DNA of 11,293 nucleotides, from the NCBI GenBank assembly GCA_024278345.1, contig JAJRTK010000398.1, positions 1-11,293 of the forward strand, given 5' to 3'. Under the pieces are notes generated by a model that was given only the letters and a program-made list of their open reading frames with translations, ran no database searches and was not told where the DNA came from. The stretch comes from a bacterium (lineage in GTDB: Bacteria > CSSED10-310 > JAJRTK01). Below, in pieces: positions 1 to 7,200 of the stretch. How positions within the stretch are numbered: the first letter of the stretch is position 1; each line of letters opens with the position of its first letter. Made by a program: the position numbers and the translations under genes.

Positions 1-325
1 CGCCTGGCCGAAGCTCTGGAGGAAGCTGGATCCGCGCCTCTTCCTGGATGGACTCCACGACGCATTGAATGGCGCCCTCCAGGTTTCTTCCCAGGGCCTG
101 CCCCATCTCGCAACTGGCATGGAGCGCCGCAAACTCCCCCTCGGCCACCAGTGTTCGCGCCAAGGTTCGGAAGCAGGTGGTCTTGCCCACCTGCCGAGGC
201 GCGTGGATCACGAAGTAGAACTCCTGCTCGATGAGCTCCCGGACGCCGGGCAACCGGCGTTCTGGCGGCAACATATAGTGTCGCCGCGGATCGCAAGGAC
301 CGGCAACGGTGAAGGTTCGGGCCAT
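1..325 (-). CDS. AAA-ATPase-like P-loop protein, N-terminal part (cut by window edge)
   Basis: This is the first 108 codons of a minus-strand gene that continues beyond base 1. The protein opens MARTFTVAGPCDPRRHYMLP, which is the typical start of the large family of stand-alone AAA-ATPase-like proteins (AAA_14/DUF1703-like). A Walker A motif, APRQVGKTT, follows at residues 42-50, with Lys48 and Thr49 as the expected nucleotide-binding residues. The start at 325 is supported by AGGAGG on the minus strand eight bases upstream. Known members hydrolyse or bind ATP in the cytoplasm and often carry a C-terminal nuclease-like domain. That region, and the Walker B motif, lie outside the window, so its presence and the exact role cannot be judged. 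The upstream frame stays open past the start, but it lacks a better start or ribosome site. Confidence 0.85.
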   Translation of the reverse strand, partial: MARTFTVAGPCDPRRHYMLPPERRLPGVRELIEQEFYFVIHAPRQVGKTTCFRTLARTLVAEGEFAALHASCEMGQALGRNLEGAIQCVVESIQEEARIQLPPELRPG

Positions 326-602
326 GAGGAAATCCTCCTGGTAGCAGCGGGACAACCCGGCGAAAGGTTCAGGCTCCGTATGGAGATTGTTACGGGAAAC
401 CGTCGCGTTGCAAGCTTTGGCGTCCGTGACCGTGAAGGTCTTCCTTGAGGCTCCTATCACCAAGTTTTCCTTTCCGCCAAGGCAGGAAGCGGAACTCCCC
501 CGCCGAATTCTTCTTCGTTGAGTTGATCCCGCCGGAAGGTGGGCGCAGCAGCGCAGCGAGAGCCGCCAAAGCGTCCACCGATGACTGAGGCCCCCAATCG
601 CC
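326..602. other. Intergenic region upstream of the ATPase gene
   Basis: No convincing gene lies here. The only site with clear meaning is the AGGAGG ribosome binding site for the minus-strand ATPase, on the minus strand at about 334-339. On the minus strand, the frame of that gene remains open for roughly 50 codons upstream of its start. It includes the segment KTFTVTDAKACNATV (about 442-398), which loosely echoes the ATPase's own ARTFTVAGPCD start. No promoter could be identified with confidence. Confidence 0.4.
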
Positions 603-740
603 CTAACAAGCACCTCGTTGGCGGGTCCCCATCAAGATAGTGGCTTGCTTCCGGATGCTCATATTAGCACCATTTTCAGACAGCCATTCGAGGATCGCGG
701 CGGTTCGGCGCTGATAAAAGGTGGCTTCTTCATTGCCCAT
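603..740 (-). CDS. Very short hypothetical ORF (45 aa), doubtful
   Basis: A minus-strand ATG ORF of 45 codons is bounded upstream by consecutive in-frame TGA and TAG stops and ends at TAG. Its product begins MGNEEATFYQRRTAAILEWL. It is mixed and charged, with a plausible amphipathic helix in the first half, which looks more protein-like than the surrounding frames. There is no good ribosome binding site ahead of the start. It lies directly beside a palindromic repeat cluster (744-899), so it may be a fragment left over from a larger gene. I do not recognise the family, and chance is a real alternative. Confidence 0.2.
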   Translation of the reverse strand: MGNEEATFYQRRTAAILEWLSENGANMSIRKQATILMGTRQRGAC

Positions 741-743
741 GAT

Positions 744-899
744 CGGGACCTATCAGATCCGGTTGACAACATCACCGCTGGGGCGGGCCTTCTTCCCGGC
801 TCCGTGCAGCCCGGAGGGCGCTACACCGGCAAGATGCCGGTACCACCGTTTCGGCGAAGAAAATTGTAAAGCAAGAACACGACAATTTGATAGGTCCCG
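744..899. repeat. Small inverted-repeat element with GTGILPV-type palindrome
   Basis: A perfect 12-bp inverted repeat, CGGGACCTATCA at 744-755 and TGATAGGTCCCG at 888-899, brackets the segment. Inside it is a tight hairpin, ACCGGCA-AGA-TGCCGGT (825-841), and a second small one, CTCCG at 800-804 pairing with CGGAG at 812-816. On the minus strand the central palindrome reads GGTGILPV. I recall this peptide string from many spurious ORFs in PVC-type and other bacteria, where it marks a REP-like dispersed palindrome. The layout of palindromes inside terminal inverted repeats resembles a REP/MITE-type non-autonomous element. No transposase is present and target-site duplications were not evident. 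Confidence 0.5.
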
Positions 900-1185
900 G
901 ATGAACGTCCATGAGAGGGACTGGCCCGTGTGTCGGTCGGTGACCCAGGGGAGTGGGTGTATTGAGCAGTTCTCTTTGGCAGTAGAGAGGGCTTTCGCTC
1001 GGCTCCGGACACCGATGGAACCGCGAAGGTGGGCGTGAGGGTGGGCGTCAAAGCGGGCGTGGTGGTGTCGGAAGGCATAGGCATGGCCGTAGGCGTCGGC
1101 GTGGGGGTTTTTTCTTCGAATCGAACCAGACTGCGGCAAGAAGGAAGCCGATGGCAATGAAAAAAATGCACTTGAATGGCTGCAT
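821..1185 (-). pseudogene. Small membrane-anchored Thr/Pro-rich protein, apparently frameshifted
   Basis: On the minus strand a strong ribosome site, AAGGAGG, lies six bases upstream of ATG 1185. The first frame gives MQPFKCIFFIAIGFLLAAVW followed by FDSKKK, a clean N-terminal hydrophobic helix or uncleaved signal peptide. After a run of six A and five C (about 1105-1115) this frame turns into an arginine-rich tail and stops after 45 residues. The -1 frame instead continues as TPTPTPTAMPMPSDTTTPAL and further Thr/Pro-rich linker sequence to TAG at 821-823, ending in the repeat-derived peptide GGTGILPV. The natural reading is a signal anchor joined to a Thr/Pro-rich spacer, about 122 residues in all and broken by a homopolymer slip. 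The slip could be a sequencing error, a true mutation or slippage during expression. The family is not recognised. Confidence 0.4.
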
Positions 1186-1199
1186 CTCCAACCTCCTTA

Positions 1200-1660
1200 G
1201 GAACCCATCAGTGGCAAGTTCTTCGGAAAAAAAGTGGACTCATGAGTGCGAACGGGTTCACTAAGCATAGGGGCTCATCCTGGGTGCTCGGTCACATTTT
1301 TCTAATAATACTCTCCTGAGGCCTCGGTCATGGGTGGTGCCTTCGGCAGCTCTCGCTGTCGCTCGGACCCGGCCACCCAATGATTTTGGGAACGCCGCCA
1401 GGGCCTCCGGCCCTGGAACCTGGCGGAGTCGGCCTCCGAACCTCCGGCCAGGAGCGCTGGTTATGGCCCGCGGCCATTATCTCCGCTACGCTCCGGTTCA
1501 GGACCTCGCCAGGGAGTGCGCTCATTTCCCGTTGCAACTTTCGGGCAACGGGATCTGGACCCACATCTTTTTGTACGCTACGCCTCTTTTGGACGGGTGG
1601 CTGGTGCCGACCGCAGGGAGAGTCGGCTTCACCGACCACCGATGACCACCTCCCTCTCCT
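1200..1660. other. Non-coding, hairpin-dense block
   Basis: No gene is supported here. From about 1325 the sequence is packed with inverted repeats. CCAGGGCC at 1398-1405 pairs perfectly with GGCCCTGG at 1409-1416 across three bases, ATGGCC-CGC-GGCCAT lies around 1463-1477, and CCCGTTGC at 1528-1535 pairs with GCAACGGG at 1545-1552. Frames run open on both strands through this stretch, as expected of GC-rich palindromic DNA, and the translated products look unnatural. It could be a composite repeat or a structured RNA, and it includes the left copy of repeat A. Confidence 0.5.
1509..1604 (+). repeat. Dispersed repeat A, left copy
   Basis: This roughly 96-bp segment reappears, diverged and inverted, at 11176-11276. 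Shared landmarks in the same order are CCAGGGAG, a GCTCAT block, the hairpin arm CCCGTTGCAAC, a changed loop, GGCAACGGGATC, CCCACAT, then GTACG and a GGGTG-rich tail. The hairpin stem of eight base pairs is intact in both copies while the loop sequence differs, so the structure may be what is maintained. Confidence 0.6.
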
Positions 1661-1795
1661 GAATTGGTTTTACGCCCCCGGTTTGGAGCGGATCCTAGAG
1701 GTTCTCCGGGGCGTCGGGAAGAAAAACAACGCGAATTGAGGGCAGACCCCAGTTTTGGTCACGGCGCCGAGGTCACGGGTGCTGATGGGCGGACG

Positions 1796-1829
1796 GCGGC
1801 GGACGGATTGCCGCCGACGGGAGCGGAAG
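1796..1829 (+). repeat. Dispersed repeat B, left copy
   Basis: This 34-bp stretch matches the reverse complement of 9931-9964 at 32 positions by hand alignment. It contains the hairpin CGGCGG-ACGGATTG-CCGCCG (1797-1816) followed by GGGAGCGGAAG. Weaker similarity, a GCCAAC-like block and an A-rich stretch, continues on the 3' side in both copies. Position within non-coding DNA at both sites fits a short dispersed intergenic repeat. Confidence 0.65.
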
Positions 1830-1895
1830 CCAACCCGAAAAAGAATGGACTTCTGGTGAATGCTCTTCCTTGGGCGTCCCACCGCCTGAAACGGC

Positions 1896-2102
1896 TCATG
1901 GGATATCCACGGGAAGGATCCGCTCCCGTGAGGCAAGGACAAGGCGATTTGGGTGGGTCTGGGCGATGTCGGCCATGCTTCGGAACGCCATCCGATCTTG
2001 ACGGGCGCTTTCCTTGTGCTCCAAAATCAAACCAAGGATCTGAACGGGGTTCGCCGAGCTTTCTCCGGGCCGGCTCCCCCCAAACGATGGAGTGCTTTTC
2101 AT
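1896..2102 (-). CDS. Possible small hypothetical gene or gene remnant (68 aa)
   Basis: This minus-strand frame, read from ATG 2102 to TGA, ends with residues that look protein-like: PVQILGLILEHKESARQDRM, then SMADIAQTHPNRLVLASRER, then ILPVDIP. Codon first positions are rich in purines, unlike the opposite strand. There is no ribosome site at the ATG, and the first 15 or so residues look random. The true product could therefore start internally, or this may be the tail of a decayed gene. It is divergent from the caspase gene and overlaps its start by two bases. I do not recognise the family, and chance remains possible. Confidence 0.25.
   Translation of the reverse strand: MKSTPSFGGSRPGESSANPVQILGLILEHKESARQDRMAFRSMADIAQTHPNRLVLASRERILPVDIP
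1998..2027 (+). promoter_or_regulatory. Candidate sigma-70-type promoter for the caspase/propeller operon
   Basis: TTGACG at 1998-2003 is followed by an 18-bp spacer and CAAAAT at 2022-2027. This matches five of six and four of six consensus positions, respectively. It lies about 75 bp upstream of the caspase start codon, a reasonable leader length. No operator-like palindrome was seen next to it. The call rests on consensus matching alone. Confidence 0.3.
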
Positions 2103-4188
2103 GAACCGTATGTCCCATGGCTGTTTGTACCTGTTGTTGGGATTGGGAATAACCTTGGTATCCACGCCCCGGCGAGCCGATGCTGAAGAATGGATCAAAG
2201 CGGTGGCCACGGCCAATCTTAGGGAGCGGCCAGAGGCAGCGGCGTTGGTGACGGGGCAGCTTGGCGCGGGGGAGAAGGCTCTGGTTCTGGAGCGTCGCCG
2301 TGGTTGGGTCCAGATCCGGCGCCCGGATGGCGTCAAGGGCTGGACTTCCCAGTGGTTGGTCCGCACGACGACTCGGCCGAAGGGGGAAAACCGCTCCATG
2401 AGGGAGAAGCCGGGTGCTTCGTTGGCAAGGGAGAGGGAAGAAACGGATCGCGGGATGGGTGTTCGTCGGAAAGTGCCTCATGAGCGGCGTCTAGCCTTGG
2501 TCATTGGCAACGACGGGTATCAGGCGGCTCCGCCGCTGGTCAATGCGGTCCATGATGCCAAGAGCATGGCCGCGGCCCTAGAAAGTGTGGGCTTCGAAGT
2601 GGAGTCCGTTCTGGACGCGGACTTCAAGGGCATGGGAATGGCCATCGACCGGTTCACGGGGAAACTCCAAGGCGGGGACGTGGGGTTCTTCTACTATGCG
2701 GGCCATGGATTCCAGGTAGAAGGGTTGAATTACCTGGTTCCCGTTGACTTCAAGATGACCACCACCGTGGCCGCCAAGTATGACAGCTATGCGGCGGATC
2801 GGGTTCGCGAGGCCATGGAGGCAACTGGAAGCCGTCTCAATATCATCGTTCTGGACGCCTGCCGGAACAACCCTTTCTCCACCAGCAGGGCGAATTCCGG
2901 GGGATTGGCCGGGATGAACGCCGGAAGGGGCACCTATATCGCCTTCGCCACGGCGCCCGGGAGGACTGCCGAAGACAATGCCGCGGCGCAAAACGGCCTT
3001 TACACGGGATTCCTCATCGAGACGATCCAAATCCCCGGTCTTTCCTTGGATCAGGTTTTCAACCGGGTTCGGCAGAAGGTCGATGGGGCTTCGGGACAAG
3101 CTCAAACTCCCTGGTCCACCTCCAGCGTTATAGGGGATTTCTATTTTTTGCCTCCAAATGGCGCCGTTTCGTCCCAAGGCGCCGCCCGGCCTTACCCTCC
3201 CGCGGATTCTTCTAATGCGCAGGCCGTGCTTCCCAAAGCGAGGCCCCCGCGCCGTGCGCCGCGTCCCCAAAATCCGACAGCGCGGCCGCAAAGGCCTGCG
3301 GCCCGCAGGCCGGGACCGCCGAAATCCCCAAAACCGCTTCTGGCGCTAGTCCCCGGTGACGCATGGCTTCTTGTGGCCATCGACGTGGCAGTGGTGACGA
3401 AGAGCAAGGTGTACCGGGACTTCATCCGGATTTCCGGCGGGTTGCCGTCATCTTCTTTTACCGATGTCTGGAAAGTCCTTGGTATCGATCTTGAAACCCA
3501 GGTCAAAGACCTCCTTGTGGGAGTTGGTGGCGATCCGCCCAGCCGCGTCACGCTGGTGCAGCTCGCTCGGGGGAGCTTCGAGAGCGCAGCGGTTGAGCGG
3601 CTTCTCACGCGGCGAAAATTCCTCCGAACGGAAACCGGGAGTAGCGTGTCTGTTTTCCGTCCCACGGCTGGTGACGCGGAGGTAGGCGTCATTGCGCTTC
3701 CCGATGAGCACACCATAGTCTTGCTCAAGGAGGCCCGCCAGCAGTTCGTGGAAACCGTGGACGGTCAGGCTGCGGACGCTCGGCGATCAGTGGCGGGCAA
3801 GCTCTTGTCCCACGGACGAGGGGAAGCTCTTGTCGCGGGCGTTTTTCCTCCCGGCATCAAGGCCCAGTTCAAGTCCTCTAACGTCATCAGCAGCCTAGCG
3901 AAGATCGATGGTTTCATCCTTGAAGCAAGACTCGACACCCAGATCGGCCTGCGCCTCAAGATCCTTGCGGAAGACCCCACCGCGGCGGTCCAGGTCCAGA
4001 CCACCCTCAATGGGCTGAGTGCCATGGCTCAGTTGTCCATTCAGGGAAAACCAGCCCTTGAAGCCGCGCTGGGCACCGCCCTCCGGGAAGCCGTGCCCAC
4101 GGTGGCTGGAAAAGCGGTCTTGGCGGAGTGCCACCTGGGCTCCGCGGCCGTGGCGCAGCTCGCCATTTTGATGCTCGGGGCTGATTGA
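2101..4188 (+). CDS. Exported SH3b-caspase-like (peptidase C14) protein with uncharacterised C-terminal domain
   Basis: This 695-residue protein starts at ATG 2101, preceded by GGAG eight bases upstream; an in-frame GTG at 2092 is less likely. A signal peptide with a leucine-rich core ends near ADA-EEW (about residue 28). Residues 30-90 form a bacterial SH3 domain (ANLRERP, GWVQIRR, VKGWTSQWLV), a fold often used to bind cell wall. After a charged linker comes a caspase/orthocaspase fold at about 127-350, from RRLALVIGNDGY onward. The catalytic pair is His202 in YYAGHGF and Cys254 in LDACRNNPF. Such enzymes cleave after basic residues in studied orthocaspases; specificity here is unknown. A Pro/Arg-rich linker (about 360-410) leads to a roughly 280-residue C-terminal domain beginning LLALVPGDAWLLVAIDVAVV. 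I cannot assign this domain firmly, but it resembles unnamed acidobacterial periplasmic domains. It is likely co-transcribed with the next gene. Confidence 0.88.
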   Translation: MNRMSHGCLYLLLGLGITLVSTPRRADAEEWIKAVATANLRERPEAAALVTGQLGAGEKALVLERRRGWVQIRRPDGVKGWTSQWLVRTTTRPKGENRSMREKPGASLAREREETDRGMGVRRKVPHERRLALVIGNDGYQAAPPLVNAVHDAKSMAAALESVGFEVESVLDADFKGMGMAIDRFTGKLQGGDVGFFYYAGHGFQVEGLNYLVPVDFKMTTTVAAKYDSYAADRVREAMEATGSRLNIIVLDACRNNPFSTSRANSGGLAGMNAGRGTYIAFATAPGRTAEDNAAAQNGLYTGFLIETIQIPGLSLDQVFNRVRQKVDGASGQAQTPWSTSSVIGDFYFLPPNGAVSSQGAARPYPPADSSNAQAVLPKARPPRRAPRPQNPTARPQRPAARRPGPPKSPKPLLALVPGDAWLLVAIDVAVVTKSKVYRDFIRISGGLPSSSFTDVWKVLGIDLETQVKDLLVGVGGDPPSRVTLVQLARGSFESAAVERLLTRRKFLRTETGSSVSVFRPTAGDAEVGVIALPDEHTIVLLKEARQQFVETVDGQAADARRSVAGKLLSHGRGEALVAGVFPPGIKAQFKSSNVISSLAKIDGFILEARLDTQIGLRLKILAEDPTAAVQVQTTLNGLSAMAQLSIQGKPALEAALGTALREAVPTVAGKAVLAECHLGSAAVAQLAILMLGAD

Positions 4189-4221
4189 TTTTTCAAGATA
4201 TGGACGAAGAGGGATGGACTT

Positions 4222-7200
4222 GTGGTGAAAAAAACGAAAAATTCCCAGTTTTCTTGTCACTGGAATGCCGCCTTCAGCTTTATGGCGGCAGTTCTTGTCT
4301 CTCTTGGCTGGCTCGGGACGGTCATGGCGGCTGATGAATCAGCCTTGGCGGCTCTCCATACCAACCGGGCCTTGGGCCATCTGGACAACGAGCAGCCGGA
4401 GAAAGCCGTGCCCGAGCTCCTGGAAGCCGTAAAACTGGAGCCTGAGCGGGCTTTGCACCACCTCAATCTGGGGCTCGCCCTTCTGGAGACCGGAGAATCC
4501 GAAAAGGCGCTGGGTCCATTGATTCGGGCTGGCGAGCTTTCCTCGGATCTGGCCGCCGCGGTTCACTACAATCTGGGGATTGCCTATAAGCGGTTGGGGA
4601 GGAGCGAGGAAGCGATCCGGGAACTCCTGGCGCTCCTTGGGATTGATCCGGCTTGTGCGCCCGCCCGATACAATCTTGGGATGGTCTACCTTCGGACCAA
4701 GCAGACAGCGGAGGCGGCCGCGGAGTTCCGGCAGGTGACGAAGCTAAATCCCACGCAGCCCGCGGCCCACTACCAGCTCATGCTGCTGGCGGCGCGTGAG
4801 CACCGGCGGGAAGAGGCGCAACGGGAAATGAAGATCTTCCAGGATCTCCGGCGCTTGACCACGCCGGGAGAGCGGGCGGCTCAGGCGCTAGAGAAGAGCC
4901 GTTACAGTTCTCTTTTTCTGGAGACGGCGCCGGTCCGGGGGGATTCGGGGGCGGCGGAGATCGTCTTCTCCGACGCCACGGCGGACTTTGGGATGAGCGA
5001 CGCCGGGCGATTTCCAAAAGATGGGGAGGCCGGGGTTGGGAATGCGGCCCTTCTGTTCGACTTCGATCTGGATGGGAAGCTCGATTTGCTCTTGGTGGCC
5101 GGGGAGGGAGCGGCCCTGTACCGGAATGAGGGCAGCCGTTTCCGGCAGGTGACACCGTTTGGCGAGGCTTTGGCTGGCCGCCGCTTCGTGTCGGCCGCCG
5201 CGGGAGACTACGACAACGATGGAGATCCCGATCTGTTTCTCAGTGGGGTAGAGAAGGGAATGCTCCTCCAGAATGGCGGCGGCGGAATTTTTTCTGACGT
5301 GACGGCGTCGGCGGGGATCGAGGTTTCCAGCGGAGGGGCGTTTTTCGTCGATTACGATCACGAAGGAGATTTGGATCTCTATCTTTACGGCCGGACCAAG
5401 GGAGCTTCCGGGAAGAAGGAGCGTGGAGCGAATCGACTTTACCGGAACAATGGGAGCGGGACTTTTACCGAAGTGGCGGGCCAGCACCATTTGGAGGGCC
5501 GCTCGACGAGCCAGGGCGTCGCTGTGAGCGATCTGGATGACGGTTCCGACATCGACTTCATCATGGCTGATTCCTCCGGGCCGCCGCTCTTCATGGCCAA
5601 CCGGCGGCGGGGGCTGTTCGAAGACTGGACCGAGCGGTCGGGGCTGGGGAAGGCTCCGGCCGCGCAATGGATCCTGCCACGGGACCTCCAGAACGATGGG
5701 ATGGTGGACCTCCTTTTCGCCGGTCCCAGGGGAGTATCCATCTGGAAGGGCCTTGGTGAAGGCCGCTTCGCCGAGGATGCTTTTTCCGGGCTCCTCCGGC
5801 GTGCTGCCGCCGGATGCAGGATTAGCCGGCCGCTCCTTTTTGATGCGGACAACGATGGAGATCTCGATCTCTACTTGGGTTGCGCTGGCAAGAAAGCCGC
5901 GTCCGGGAAGAAAGCCGCGTCCGGCGAAAAGGCCGTGGCTGGCGAAAAGGCCGTGGCTGGCGAAAAGGCCGGGCAGAGCGCTAGCGGTTCCGTGGATCGC
6001 CTTTTCCGGAACAACGGCAACGGGAGCTTCACCGATATAACCGAGGTTGCTGGGCTCGGAACGCTTCCCGCGCTTCCCACCCGTAGCGTGGTGGCAGGGG
6101 ATATCGACTCCGACGGAGATCTGGATCTGGTGGTGACGCATTTCGGCGGGCCGCCGCGGGTTCTTCGGAACCAGGGCCGGAACAGCAATCGATCCATCAG
6201 CGTCTGGCTCGACGGGGAGAAGAACAACCGCTCCGGAATCGGGGCGAAGGTGGAGGTACGCCGAGGCGCTTTTTTCCTGCGCCGGGAGCTGTTTTCGCCA
6301 CCTCTTCACCTGGGCCTTGGCCGCAACGATATCATCGAGGTTTTGCGGATCAAATGGCCCAACGGGATTTCCCAGGCGGTCTTCGACATCGGGGCAAAGC
6401 GGTCCATCCGGGTGGAAGAGAGGCCCGGCCTCGCCGGCTCCTGCCCGTTCCTCTACGTCTGGAACGGGAAAAAGTTCGAATTTGTTACCGATTTTCTGGA
6501 CGTGGCGCCCATCGGGGTTTTCATGGCGCCCGGAATCGAGTACCAGCCGATCCCGGTGGAAGATGTCCTGATTCCCGGCTCCAGACTGGCCGTGCGGGAC
6601 AACTTCTACTCCCTGCGGATTACCGAGGAGCTCCGGGAGATCACCTACCTTGACGTCCTGGAGCTTTGGGTGGTGGATCACCCCGAGGGTGTGCGGGTCG
6701 AGGTCAACGATGTTTTTGGACAAGAACCTCTCTATGCCGGCGGCCAGGTGGTGGCCCTCCGGGATCAGATGCCTCCTCTGGCGGCTCGCGATCAAGCCGG
6801 CCACAACGTGCTTCGGGAGATCTTGGCAAGGGATCGTGTCTATGCGGGCGGATTTGACCTCTTACCCGCTCAGTACGAGGGGTTGGCCACGCTCCACGTC
6901 CTGGAATTAGAGCTGGGCAGACTCCCGGACGCCCCGATCCTGGTGCTTACCGGCTGGACGCGCTGGGGCGATGCCACCGTCAACGTCGCGGCCTGGCAAA
7001 ACCCGGATCTCACAGCTCGGATGCCATCGCTGGAAGCCTACAGCCCCGCCCTGGGCTGGACAACCATCCAGGAATCCATCGGCCTCCCCGCCGGAATCGA
7101 CAAGACCATGCTCGTCAGTTTGGAAGGGCGGCTGCCAAAGGGTACCACTAAGCTCCGGATTGCCACCAACATGGAGGTCTATTGGGATCAGGTTCTTTTG

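Noticed and set aside
1759-2481. 240-residue minus-strand frame spanning the caspase start
   Set aside because: Its product is low in recognisable structure, crosses repeat B and overlaps the signal peptide and SH3 region of the caspase gene on the other strand.
5887-5976. CRISPR-like repeat array
   Set aside because: The units are contiguous with no spacers and lie in frame inside a coding region, so this is a minisatellite.
4888-6804. 638-residue open frame on the minus strand
   Set aside because: It is antisense to the TPR/propeller gene, is rich in His/Pro/Arg and shows no domain. The plus-strand product has clear TPR, calcium-loop and UnbV motifs.
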